64,000 bases of DNA from Streptomyces abikoensis. GTDB taxonomy: Bacteria; Actinomycetota; Actinomycetes; Streptomycetales; Streptomycetaceae. The number at the start of each line of letters is the position of its first letter. Positions within the stretch are counted from its first letter, which is position 1. The position numbers were made by a program, and so were the translations under genes. This document shows, in pieces, positions 9,308-16,745 of this stretch. The notes beneath the pieces were generated by a model, which ran no database searches, was not told the DNA's origin, and saw nothing but the letters and a program-made list of their open reading frames with translations. The stretch spans positions 1,116,001-1,180,000 of the forward strand of contig NZ_BMRT01000001.1 of NCBI RefSeq assembly GCF_014648775.1. The letters run 5' to 3'.

Positions 9308-9438
9308 GAGGACTTGCCCTTCTCACTGTCTGTCACGGTGCGGCCGGACCCCTATCCCACGGGCCCGGCCGCCCAAGTATCCGTCACCATCCGTCACCGC
9401 TGTCGGCGGGGGCGCCGGGGCTGCTCTTTGTGGGTGGA

Positions 9439-9468
9439 GTTCTAGTGGCGTTCACCACACTCCGTCAA
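9439..9468 (-). promoter_or_regulatory. promoter of the sugar ABC operon
   Basis: On the minus strand TTGACG (9468-9463) and TAGAAC (9444-9439) are separated by 18 bases, a good vegetative sigma match, about 130 bases upstream of the lipoprotein start. TGTTCTGACA just upstream is a possible site for the adjacent GntR regulator. Confidence 0.5.
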
Positions 9469-9511
9469 GACTTTGTCAGAACATTCTTACGACAGGACAG
9501 GGCGGGGGCGG

Positions 9512-10261
9512 CTACGACCGCGCCAGGAGCTGGAAGTCGAACGCGTAGCGTGACGCCCGGTAGAGGTGCGAGGCGAACTCGACCGCGCGGCCGGTGTCGT
9601 CGAAGGTCGTCCGCTCCATCGTCAGCAGCGGCGCCCCCTCCGGCTCGGCCAGCAGCTCGCCCTCGGCGGGGCTCGCGGCGCGCGCCCCGATCGTCTGCCG
9701 GGCGCTGTGGAGGGTGATGCCGGCCATGCGCATCAGCCGGTAGAGCCCGGTGCGCTCCAGCGCCTCGTCGTCGAGGTCGAGCAGCCCGACGGGCAGGTGG
9801 TTGCGCAGGGCGGCCATCGGCTCGCCGTGCGCCAGGCGCAGCCGCTCCACCAGGAGGACGTCGGCCCCCTCGGCGACGCCGAGGGCGGCGGCGACCCGGG
9901 CCGTGGCGGGCTCGACGACGCGGCGCAGCACCCGGGTGGCGGGCTTCTGGCCGGCCTCCTCGAGGTCGTCGTAGAGGCTGCTGAGCTCCAGGGGGCGTTT
10001 GACCTGGCTGTGGACGACCTGGGTGCCCACGCCCCGGCGGCGGACGAGCAGGCCCTTGTCGACGAGCGACTGGATGGCCTGGCGGACGGTGGGCCGGGAC
10101 AGGCCCAGCCGTCCCGCGAGCTCGATCTCGTTGCCGAGCAGGCTGCCGGGGGCGAGCTCGCCCCGCTCGATGGCGGCCTCCAACTGCTGGGAGAGCTGGA
10201 AGTAGAGCGGGACCGGGCTGCCCCGGTCGAGGGTGAACTGGAGGGGTTGGTGCGTGGCCAC
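9512..10261 (-). CDS. GntR-family regulator (HutC/UTRA type)
   Basis: A 249-residue regulator. The winged helix occupies about residues 10-78 (YFQLSQQLEAAIERGELAPG, then LAGRLGLSRPTVRQAIQSLV) and a UTRA effector domain follows (about 95-240), where small phosphosugars or amino compounds bind. It sits directly upstream of, and in the same direction as, the sugar ABC operon, so it is the likely local regulator responding to the sugar or its phosphate. The start is GTG at 10261. A 32-base perfect palindrome lies 40 bases upstream of it. Confidence 0.92.
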   Translation of the reverse strand: MATHQPLQFTLDRGSPVPLYFQLSQQLEAAIERGELAPGSLLGNEIELAGRLGLSRPTVRQAIQSLVDKGLLVRRRGVGTQVVHSQVKRPLELSSLYDDLEEAGQKPATRVLRRVVEPATARVAAALGVAEGADVLLVERLRLAHGEPMAALRNHLPVGLLDLDDEALERTGLYRLMRMAGITLHSARQTIGARAASPAEGELLAEPEGAPLLTMERTTFDDTGRAVEFASHLYRASRYAFDFQLLARS

Positions 10262-10300
10262 GGGGGGAGCGTAGTCGTGTGGCCTGATGTCGGGTAGTCC

Positions 10301-10332
10301 GGTGGTCCGGATGTCCGGACATCCGGACCACC
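10301..10332. promoter_or_regulatory. 32-base perfect palindrome upstream of the GntR gene
   Basis: GGTGGTCCGGATGTCC is followed immediately by its exact inverse complement, with no spacer. It lies between the P450 stop and the GntR start, beyond a separate classical terminator hairpin. It could be an autoregulatory operator or a second terminator. Confidence 0.45.
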
Positions 10333-10345
10333 GGGCCCTCTGGCG

Positions 10346-10367
10346 GGGCGCCCCGTAAGGGGCGCCC
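10346..10367 (-). terminator. terminator of the P450 gene
   Basis: A perfect 9-bp stem GGGCGCCCC / GGGGCGCCC closes on a GTAA tetraloop, three bases beyond the P450 stop codon. Confidence 0.65.
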
Positions 10368-10370
10368 TCC

Positions 10371-11582
10371 TCAGAAGCGCACCGGCAAGTGGTGTGGGCC
10401 TCGCATCAGTAGGCCCTCGCGCCAGGTGAGCGCGTCGGGGTGGCTGTCGAGGGCCAGGTCGGGGCAGCGCTCCAGCAGGGAGCGGATGGCGATCCTCGCC
10501 TCCAGCCTCGCCAGGGGCGCGCCCACGCAGTAGTGGATGCCGTGGCCGAAGGCGACGTGGCCGCGGGCGTCGCGGTGGATGTCGAAACGGCCGGATTCCT
10601 CGAAGCGGGCCGGGTCGCGGTCGGCGTCGGACAGGGCGGCGAGGACGAGCTCACCGCCGCCGGGGATGACGGTGCCGCCGATCTCCAGGGGCTCGGTGGT
10701 GAAGCGGAAGGTGGAGGTCTCGACGGGGCCGTCGTAGCGCAGCATCTCCTCGACGGCGCCTTCGAGGAGCCCGAAGTCGGCGCGCAGGTCGGCGAGCTGG
10801 TCGGGGTGGCGCAGCAGGGCGAGGACGCCGTTCGATATGAGGTTGACGGTCGTCTCGTGGCCGGCGACCAGCAGGATCCAGGCCATGCCGAGGAGCTCCT
10901 CGGACGAGAGCCGGTCGCCGTCCTCGTCGGTGGTGCGGATCAGGGCGCTGAGCAGGTCGTCGCCGGGCTTCTCCCGCTTGGCGGCGACGAGGTCCCGCAG
11001 ATAGGCGCCGACCTCCTCGGCGGCCTTGAGCTTCGCCTGGGGCGGCTCCGCGCCGATGGCGGTGTTCGACCAGCGGCGGAAGGCCGCCCGGTCGAGGTCG
11101 GGCACGCCGAGCAGCTCGCAGATGACGCTCATGGGCAGCGGGAAGGACAGCGCCTCGACGAGGTCGGCGCGGCGGTCCGGGGCGGCCAGCATCGTGTCGA
11201 GGAGCTCGTCGGTGAGCTGCTGGACGCGCGGGGCCATGGCCTCGACGCGGCGCGCGGTGAACTCCTTGGCGACCAGCTTCCGCAGCCGGGTGTGGTTCGG
11301 CTGGTCGGTGATGAGCATGTGCGGGCCGGCGGCGACGGGCGGCAGGGCCATGTCGGGCGCCGCGTTCCTCCAGTCCTTGGAGAGGGTGGGGTCGTTGAGG
11401 GCGGCGCGTACCTCGTCGTAGCCGACGACGAGCCAGCAGACCGCCCCCTCCGGCATCCGTACCCGGTGGACGGGGCCCCGCTCGCGCAGGGCGGCGTAGA
11501 CCCGGTAGGGGTCCCGGGCCAGTTCCGCGCCCATCGCCGCCAGATCGACCGTCCCGTCCCGCTCTTCCGCCACTGCTGTCAC
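10371..11582 (-). CDS. cytochrome P450
   Basis: A 403-residue soluble class I (bacterial) P450 monooxygenase. The oxygen-activating I-helix motif AGHETT is near residue 240, the ExxR pair is in VEEMLRYDGPVET, and the haem loop FGHGIHYCVGAPLARLE places the proximal Cys at residue 352. GTG 11582 is chosen because GGGGG lies five bases upstream; an ATG eight codons earlier (11606) lacks a ribosome site. No ferredoxin or reductase gene is adjacent and no biosynthetic genes flank it, so the substrate is unknown. Overall it resembles the CYP107/CYP105 type common in streptomycetes. Confidence 0.94.
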   Translation of the reverse strand: MTAVAEERDGTVDLAAMGAELARDPYRVYAALRERGPVHRVRMPEGAVCWLVVGYDEVRAALNDPTLSKDWRNAAPDMALPPVAAGPHMLITDQPNHTRLRKLVAKEFTARRVEAMAPRVQQLTDELLDTMLAAPDRRADLVEALSFPLPMSVICELLGVPDLDRAAFRRWSNTAIGAEPPQAKLKAAEEVGAYLRDLVAAKREKPGDDLLSALIRTTDEDGDRLSSEELLGMAWILLVAGHETTVNLISNGVLALLRHPDQLADLRADFGLLEGAVEEMLRYDGPVETSTFRFTTEPLEIGGTVIPGGGELVLAALSDADRDPARFEESGRFDIHRDARGHVAFGHGIHYCVGAPLARLEARIAIRSLLERCPDLALDSHPDALTWREGLLMRGPHHLPVRF

Positions 11583-11727
11583 GACTACCCCCCGACGCGT
11601 CGGCATGTTGTTCGACTCGCTCACCCTACGCGCGGGTAAGGCCGACCGCCATCGGCCGTGCGGACGAGTCCGGCACACCGTCAAGCGGGGTCGGCACGAA
11701 GGGGGTTGGCCTCCGTCCGACGGGCCG

Positions 11728-12324
11728 TCACCAGTGGCGGCCCTCGGGGAGCTCGGCCAGGTGGGGGTGCGACAGGTGCAGCACCTCGTAGCGCTCGGCG
11801 CGCTCGTCCTCGCCCGGCGGAACGGAGTGCTCCCACAGCGTGAAGCGCAGCAGCTGCCAGTGGCGGGGGTCGAAGGCCAGCGCGGTGGTGTGCGCCCCGG
11901 CCCGGCCCGCGAGCCCGTCCAGTTCGCCGAGCGCGTCCGCCATCACGGTCGCGGGGTCGGCGGCGGCGGGCATCGGGGTCAGCAGCCGGGAGGCCGCGCG
12001 CGGCGCGGCGGAGCGGGCCGGGCCCGCCTGGCAGGCGATGCCGGTCCAGTGGTGGACGGCCGGGCGGCCGAAGGAGGCGACGATGCCCTGGAATCCCCCG
12101 CCGCCGACCAGGAACTCGCCCATCGCGCCGACGCCGTCCCACAGGTAGAAGGGGGCGTACTGGTTGACCGGCGAGCCGTCGACTCCGCGTTCCCGGATGA
12201 CGTAGGCCTTCAGCCCCAGCCCCGCGCGGTCGTCGAGGACGTGGGCCCGGGCCGCCACCCGCTCCCGGATGGTGGTCATGTCGTAGTCGGCGGGCAGGGT
12301 GATCTCGTACTGCATGGCGTACAT
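11728..12324 (-). CDS. DUF4865 family protein
   Basis: A 198-residue soluble protein. The start MYAMQYEITLPADYDMTTIR and the stretch NQYAPFYLWDGVGAMGEFLV match the DUF4865 family as I recall it, often found beside TetR genes. A second half with many Ala, Pro and His residues shows no catalytic motif I can name. It begins 14 bases after the TetR stop, so the two form a two-gene unit under the TetR operator; the regulator probably controls this protein in response to a small molecule. The ATG at 12324 is the better spaced of two nearby ATGs. Confidence 0.8.
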   Translation of the reverse strand: MYAMQYEITLPADYDMTTIRERVAARAHVLDDRAGLGLKAYVIRERGVDGSPVNQYAPFYLWDGVGAMGEFLVGGGGFQGIVASFGRPAVHHWTGIACQAGPARSAAPRAASRLLTPMPAAADPATVMADALGELDGLAGRAGAHTTALAFDPRHWQLLRFTLWEHSVPPGEDERAERYEVLHLSHPHLAELPEGRHW

Positions 12325-12338
12325 GGCGGCTCTTTCCC

Positions 12339-12920
12339 TCAGTCGGTTCGGCGCCCGGTGGTGGTGTGCGCTGCGAGCAGTCCCAGGACGCCGTCGACGG
12401 CCCGCCGGAAGGGCTCCTCCGATCCGGCGGCGCGGGCGAGGACGTAGCCGCCCTGGAGGACGGCCACCACGGTCGAGGCGGTGTCGGCGGGGTCGAGCCC
12501 GGCGTCGAGCTCACCGCGGTCCCGGCCCTCGGCCAGCACGTCCGCGATCCGGCCCCGCAGCCAGGCGAAGGTCTCGTCGACGGGTGCGCGCAGCACGGGG
12601 TCGGCCATGACGTCGGGGTCCTGGGTGAGCCGGCCGATGGGGCAACCCTTGAGGACCTCCCGCTCGCGCCGCAGATACGCCGTGACCCGCTCGACGGCCG
12701 TGCCGGGCGCGGCGAACCGCTCCTCGGCGGCGGCCCGGAGCTCCTCGGCGGTGCGCCGGATCGCGGCGAGGGCGAGGTCGGGCTTGCCGGAGAAGTGGTG
12801 GTACATGCTGCCCTGGCCGGCGCCTGCGCGCTGCTGGATCGCCTTGGGGCTCGTACCGACGTAGCCGCGCTCCCACAGGAGTTCACGGGTGCTCTCGATG
12901 AGGCGTTCCGGGGTGCTCAT
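12339..12920 (-). CDS. TetR-family regulator
   Basis: A 193-residue TetR-type repressor. The DNA-binding domain is at residues about 4-50, with the recognition region GTSPKAIQQRAGAGQGSMYHHFSGK showing the typical xxYxxF end of helix 3. The remainder is an all-helical ligand domain. ATG 12920 is preferred because the next in-frame ATG upstream (12935) would place the start inside the operator palindrome. It is first in a two-gene operon with the DUF4865 gene and is probably autoregulated. Confidence 0.9.
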   Translation of the reverse strand: MSTPERLIESTRELLWERGYVGTSPKAIQQRAGAGQGSMYHHFSGKPDLALAAIRRTAEELRAAAEERFAAPGTAVERVTAYLRREREVLKGCPIGRLTQDPDVMADPVLRAPVDETFAWLRGRIADVLAEGRDRGELDAGLDPADTASTVVAVLQGGYVLARAAGSEEPFRRAVDGVLGLLAAHTTTGRRTD

Positions 12921-12928
12921 GATCCCAG

Positions 12929-12948
12929 TGTACATACCAGTAGGTACA
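12929..12948. promoter_or_regulatory. TetR operator palindrome
   Basis: TGTACATACCAGTAGGTACA is an imperfect 20-base palindrome (16 of 20 positions symmetric) that ends 9 bases upstream of the TetR start. Position and symmetry fit a TetR autoregulatory site. Confidence 0.65.
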
Positions 12949-12968
12949 ACTGATCTTGAGGGAACGCC

Positions 12969-13003
12969 GGAGCCCCGTCACCGCGCATCGGTGACGGGGC
13001 TCC
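12969..13003 (-). terminator. terminator of the ribonuclease gene
   Basis: A perfect 15-bp stem (GGAGCCCCGTCACCG and its complement) around the loop CGCAT lies 32 bases beyond the ribonuclease stop. Confidence 0.75.
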
Positions 13004-13034
13004 TTGACGCGAGCGAAAAACGAAGGCGAAGGGA

Positions 13035-13475
13035 TCAGCAGGAGAAGTCGACGAGGTCGAAGCTCCGGTAGTGGTCGGCCGTGTAGTAGTCCTCGTGCGC
13101 GTTCCTGCCGGTGATGACACGGCGCGCGCCGCGGTCCGGGGAGCCCGGGGTGATGACGGTGTACTCGTGGTAGTAGCCGCTCGACTGCTTGGGGAGGACG
13201 CCCTCGCGGTTGGAGAAGACGATCCCGTCCCGCGGGTACGGGAAGGGGCCGCCCTGGTCGATCAGCCGGATGGTGTCGTGGGCCTGGGCGGGCAGCTCCG
13301 AGTAGCAGATGTCGCCGACGGACTGCACGCCCATCACCGAGGGAGCGGCCGACGGGGCGGCCACGGCGGGGGTGCCGAAGAGCAGGGTGCCGGCGACGGC
13401 GGCGAGGGCGCCGAAGCGCACGAGACGATGGGGGGTTGTCATGGACATCAGGATGGCCGTGCGGCGGTATGACAT
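13035..13475 (-). CDS. secreted guanyl-specific ribonuclease (RNase Sa/barnase family)
   Basis: An extracellular endoribonuclease cutting after guanosine. A Sec signal peptide (about residues 1-40, ending AVAA) precedes a mature domain of about 95 residues that follows RNase Sa closely: GPFPYPRDGIVFSNREGVLP is the substrate-binding part, YYHEYTVITPG holds the general base (Glu104), RRVITG the phosphate-binding Arg119, and ADHY the general acid (His135). Cys57 and Cys146 match the single disulfide. ATGs at 13475, 13448 and 13442 are all possible starts. No barstar-like inhibitor gene is adjacent, as expected if the enzyme folds only after export. Confidence 0.94.
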   Translation of the reverse strand: MSYRRTAILMSMTTPHRLVRFGALAAVAGTLLFGTPAVAAPSAAPSVMGVQSVGDICYSELPAQAHDTIRLIDQGGPFPYPRDGIVFSNREGVLPKQSSGYYHEYTVITPGSPDRGARRVITGRNAHEDYYTADHYRSFDLVDFSC

Positions 13476-13577
13476 GTCAACGCCAATCTTCTGATGTTTC
13501 CTTGACGTTCATCACGTTGACGGGGGCAGATCGCCTGTGTCCACGCCGCCACGCACGGAGACGAAAAAAGAGGGATT

Positions 13578-13627
13578 TTGCCTTTGGGGCAAAAATTTTG
13601 CCCAGTAGGCAAGAGCGGGTCTATACC
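13578..13627 (+). promoter_or_regulatory. promoter with two tandem operators for the XRE-cupin gene
   Basis: TTGCC-N5-GGCAA occurs twice (13578-13592 and 13598-13612), with starts exactly 20 bases apart, i.e. on one face of the helix. TTGCCC (13598) and TATACC (13622-13627) with an 18-base gap form a promoter whose -35 lies inside the second operator. The -10 is only six bases from the ATG, so the transcript is probably leaderless. Confidence 0.6.
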
Positions 13628-13633
13628 GGAACC

Positions 13634-14287
13634 ATGAGTTCGCTGCCCGACCCCCAAGAGGGCCCCCACGAGGGCCCCCACGAGGTGACCGAACTGCCCG
13701 CCGTGGCCCCGCGACTGCGCGCGCTGCGCAGGCGGAGCGGGCTGACCCTGGAGGCCGCCGCGGCCCGGGTGGGCCTGTCCCCCGCGCATCTGTCGCGGCT
13801 GGAGACCGGACGGCGCACGCCGTCCCTCCCCATGCTGCTGGCGCTGGCACGGACCTACGGTACGACCGTATCCGACCTCCTGGGCGAGGTGCCCGCCGAG
13901 CTCGACCCGATCGTCCGCGCCGACCGCATGGAGCCGCAGGAGGCGGGCGGCTGGACCTACTGGCGGGCCGGCGGCTCGGGCCGCGCCATGCAGGCGCTGC
14001 GGCTGCACGTGCCGCAGGGCCGGGACAGCCAGGAGGAGCTGGTCCGAGTCCACCCGGGCGAGGAATGGCTCTACGTCACCCGGGGACGGCTCCGGCTGTC
14101 GCTGGGCGGGACCACCCACCTGCTCGACGCCGGGGACGCCGCCCACTTCGACTCCCTCACCCCCCACCGCATCGCCGCCGCGTCACCCGGCGGGGTGGAC
14201 CTGCTGTTCCTCCACACACTGCTCCAGAGCGGCGCCGCCGAGCTGTGCCTCGGCGCCGCGTCACCGAACCAGAGGGGAATCCGATGA
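13634..14287 (+). CDS. XRE-family regulator with C-terminal cupin
   Basis: A 217-residue regulator. The Cro/CI-type helix-turn-helix is at residues about 26-84 (LTLEAAAARVGLSPAHLSRL then ETGRRTPS). The cupin sensor domain is at about 135-205 (EELVRVHPGEEWLYVTRG, then DAGDAAHFDSLTPHRI). Members of this architecture repress nearby genes and respond to a small ligand in the cupin. Its ATG has no ribosome site and appears leaderless. The stop overlaps the start of a tiny membrane-protein gene, which is its likely co-regulated partner. Confidence 0.92.
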   Translation: MSSLPDPQEGPHEGPHEVTELPAVAPRLRALRRRSGLTLEAAAARVGLSPAHLSRLETGRRTPSLPMLLALARTYGTTVSDLLGEVPAELDPIVRADRMEPQEAGGWTYWRAGGSGRAMQALRLHVPQGRDSQEELVRVHPGEEWLYVTRGRLRLSLGGTTHLLDAGDAAHFDSLTPHRIAAASPGGVDLLFLHTLLQSGAAELCLGAASPNQRGIR

Positions 14288-14433
14288 GCGACAACGCGAC
14301 CGGCTCGAAGCAGTTCCGCGAGGAGGACCGGGCCCCGATGGGCATGACGTTCCGGGTCTTCATCTACCTCGTCGCCGTCCACTTCATCGTGGCCTTCTTC
14401 TTCCTCCTCTTCTATCTCGGCGGGGCGAAGTAG
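14284..14433 (+). CDS. 49-residue membrane protein (DUF6126-like)
   Basis: A very small protein with a polar N-terminus of 22 residues and one strongly hydrophobic helix (FRVFIYLVAVHFIVAFFFLL). Translation is coupled to the XRE-cupin gene by an ATGA overlap. Such pairs are recurrent in Streptomyces, and the small partner resembles what I recall as DUF6126. Function unknown; a membrane effector or an anchor for the regulator are both possible. Confidence 0.8.
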   Translation: MSDNATGSKQFREEDRAPMGMTFRVFIYLVAVHFIVAFFFLLFYLGGAK

Positions 14434-14452
14434 CCCTGGCTACCCTGGTCCC

Positions 14453-15118
14453 ATGGCCCGTACAGCCCGGCAAGTCCTCGACGAAGCGACGCGCGAGCTG
14501 GCACCGGAGGCGGGGGCGAACCGCCTGGTCCCGCTGATCGCGGCGGGCGACGCCCCCTTGGCCGCCGTCGCCGCCTTCACCCTCGAACAGCACCACGTCA
14601 TCGCCTCCGACGCCCGCAGCTTCCTCCACCTCGCCGAACGGGCCGCCTTGCTGCGGCAGCCCGCCGTCGCCGCCTTCTTCGACCACCTCGCCCGGGACGA
14701 GTCCCGGGCGCTGGACCGCCTCGGCCCGCTCGCGGCCGCCTGCCGGCTGGACGAGGAGGCGGTGCGGGAGCACGAGCCGCGCGCCGGCTGCCAGGCGTAT
14801 CCGGCGTACGTGGCCTGGCTGGCGCTGGGCGCCGAGCCCGTCGACGTGGTCGTGGCCCTGTGCGCCAACTTCACGGCGTGGGGCGACTACTGCGCCACGG
14901 TGGGCCGGGCCCTGCGCGAGCACTACGGCTTCGACGACGAGGCGTGCGGCTTCTTCGACCTGTTCGCCGCGCCCGACCCCGAGGGCGCCGAGCGCGCGCT
15001 GGCGGCCGTGGGCACCGGCCTGGTGGACGGCCGGCTCACGGAACGGCCGGCGCGCCGTTACGGTCGTCTGCTCCAGGACTATGAACTGATGTTCTGGGCT
15101 ACGCTCGCGGCATGCTGA
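14453..15118 (+). CDS. TenA/THI-4 family protein (haem-oxygenase-like fold)
   Basis: A 221-residue all-helical protein resembling TenA thiaminase II relatives. VVALCANFTAWGDYC supplies the active-site-region Cys, and the C-terminal YELMFWATL matches the E-x-x-F-W end of TenA proteins. True TenA hydrolyses 4-amino-5-aminomethyl-2-methylpyrimidine to salvage thiamine; actinomycete paralogues like this one are diverged and their substrate is unproven. It starts 19 bases after the small membrane protein and overlaps the following GNAT gene by 7 bases, so it is probably part of the same operon. Confidence 0.8.
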   Translation: MARTARQVLDEATRELAPEAGANRLVPLIAAGDAPLAAVAAFTLEQHHVIASDARSFLHLAERAALLRQPAVAAFFDHLARDESRALDRLGPLAAACRLDEEAVREHEPRAGCQAYPAYVAWLALGAEPVDVVVALCANFTAWGDYCATVGRALREHYGFDDEACGFFDLFAAPDPEGAERALAAVGTGLVDGRLTERPARRYGRLLQDYELMFWATLAAC

Positions 15119-15633
15119 ACTACCGTTCGGCGCAAGCCGACGAGCTGGCCCGTGTCGACGCGCTCGACAACTCCTTCACCACTGACTCCATCATCGTGGT
15201 CACCGCCTCGGACGACGGCTTCCGCCTGCGCACGGTGCGGGTGAGCCCCCCGCTGCGCAAGGTCTACCCGGACGACGAGGACGAGGACGACCGCCCCCGC
15301 GAGACCGTCGTCGCCCAGGACGGCGCGGAGCTGTGCGGCGCGATCACCTTCGCGTACGAGTCCTGGAACCGCAGGCTGTTCGTCGCCGACGTCCGGGTCG
15401 CCCCCGGCCGCCGGGGGCAGGGCATAGGCCGCGGCCTGATGGACCGCGCCCTCGCGCGCGGCCGTGAACTGGGCGCCCGGACGGCCTGGCTGGAGGTGAC
15501 GAGCGTCAACGCGCCCGCGATCCAGGCGTACCGCCGCATGGGGTTCGCGGTGTGCGGGCTGGACACCACCCTCTACCGGGGGACGGCGGCGGAGGGCGAG
15601 ACGGCGCTGTTCATGAGCCGCACGCTGGCCTGA
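15112..15633 (+). CDS. GNAT acetyltransferase resembling streptothricin acetyltransferase
   Basis: A 173-residue acetyltransferase. The N-terminal half carries the segment FRLRTVRVSPPLRKVYPDDE followed by an acidic run, which matches the position and pattern seen in streptothricin acetyltransferases (Sat). The acetyl-CoA motif is VRVAPGRRGQGIGRGLMDRA. The C-terminus INAPAIQAYRRMGF-type helix (here VNAPAIQAYRRMGFAVCG) is also conserved. It may protect against streptothricin-like aminoglycosyl lactams or acetylate a related amine; the assignment to Sat is by pattern only. Its start overlaps the TenA-like gene and its 3' end overlaps the convergent allantoicase gene by 61 bases. Confidence 0.82.
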   Translation: MLNYRSAQADELARVDALDNSFTTDSIIVVTASDDGFRLRTVRVSPPLRKVYPDDEDEDDRPRETVVAQDGAELCGAITFAYESWNRRLFVADVRVAPGRRGQGIGRGLMDRALARGRELGARTAWLEVTSVNAPAIQAYRRMGFAVCGLDTTLYRGTAAEGETALFMSRTLA

Positions 15634-16745
15634 CCCCCTAGCGAGTGGAGGCCCTCCTCCGTCAGCGAGCCGTGGACGCGCAGCCGCGCGATGCCCCCGT
15701 CGGGGAAGATGTCCACCCGGACGTGGGTGGCGACGGCGGGCCGGTCCAGGACGAAGCGGTGCACGGTGTCCGGCTCCAGCCGGGTCCTGGGCAGCAGTTC
15801 CCGCCAGCCGGTGGTGTGGTCGGCGGGGTCGGCGCCCGTGGCGGCGTCCAGGACGGACAGGGCCGCCCACCCGGCCGCGTTGCCCTTGTAGCAGCCGGTG
15901 TCGATCTCCACGGCCCGGAGGGACGCCTGCCCGGTGAGCCGGTAGCGCACCCAGTCGTGGCCGCGGTCGCGGCGGCGGCGGGTCTCCCAGCCGTCGTCCA
16001 TCTTGCGGGAGCGGCCCGGGTGGATGGCGTTCGCCGGGGAGGAGTAGAAGCGGTCGGAGGCGTCCTCGGCGTGCCCGCCGTTCTCCAGCGCGGCGAGGTC
16101 GAAGGTGCCCAGCGCCGCCAGCCATGCGGGGTCGGGGGCGGCCTCGCCGTGGACCCTCAGCCGGGCTATGCCCCCGTCGGGGAACTGACTGAGTCTCAGG
16201 TGGGTGAAGCGCTCCCCGCCCCCGACGGCGAAGCCGTTGGCGGCGTGCCCGCCGACGGGGGTGCGGGGGACGAGGACCGTCCACTTCACGTCGTCGGCGA
16301 GCAGGTCGGCCGGGGACGGCGAGCCGGGCAGCGAGGCGCCCTCCACACCGACGGCGTGCGGGTGGTTGCCGCGGAAGTGGGCGGTGTCGACGATCACGCC
16401 CCGGACGACGCCGGGCACGCCGAGCCGGACGATCGCCCAGTCGTGGTCCTCGTCCGAGGGGTGCGGCTCGCCGGCCGTGGCGCCGCGCCGGCGGCGGGTC
16501 TCCCAGCCGTCCATCACCTTGCCCTTGTGGCCGAAGAGCGCGGGGTCGAAGTGCGGTGCCTCCGGTTTGATCAGGTTCTCGCGCTCGGCGAAGAACTCGT
16601 CGTTGGCGGCGATCACCGAGCCGCCCAGCCGGCGGTCGGCGAGGTCGGGGAGGTGGGTGAAGGGGAAGTCGGCGGTCCGGTAGTCGGCGTAGGGGTCGCC
16701 GCCGGTGTACGGGGCGGCGCCGCCGGCGAAGGAGGGAATGCTCAT
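15573..16745 (-). CDS. alc: allantoicase
   Basis: A 390-residue enzyme that hydrolyses allantoate to ureidoglycolate and urea. It has the duplicated allantoicase beta-sandwich: each half contains DGWETRRRR, then an HDWxxxRLG/YRL strand and the FPDGGIARLRVHG closing motif (copies around residues 180 and 350). The start GSVIAANDEFFAERENLIKP is the family N-terminus. It begins at the allantoinase stop (TGATG overlap), so the two catalyse consecutive steps from one message. The last 20 residues (after EEGLHSLGG) are atypical and overlap the convergent GNAT gene. Confidence 0.95.
   Translation of the reverse strand: MSIPSFAGGAAPYTGGDPYADYRTADFPFTHLPDLADRRLGGSVIAANDEFFAERENLIKPEAPHFDPALFGHKGKVMDGWETRRRRGATAGEPHPSDEDHDWAIVRLGVPGVVRGVIVDTAHFRGNHPHAVGVEGASLPGSPSPADLLADDVKWTVLVPRTPVGGHAANGFAVGGGERFTHLRLSQFPDGGIARLRVHGEAAPDPAWLAALGTFDLAALENGGHAEDASDRFYSSPANAIHPGRSRKMDDGWETRRRRDRGHDWVRYRLTGQASLRAVEIDTGCYKGNAAGWAALSVLDAATGADPADHTTGWRELLPRTRLEPDTVHRFVLDRPAVATHVRVDIFPDGGIARLRVHGSLTEEGLHSLGGQASVRLMNSAVSPSAAVPR

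Noticed and set aside
10371..12324. P450 and DUF4865 genes as a mini biosynthetic cluster
   Set aside because: They belong to different units (terminator after the P450, TetR operator for the other) and no scaffold enzyme is present.
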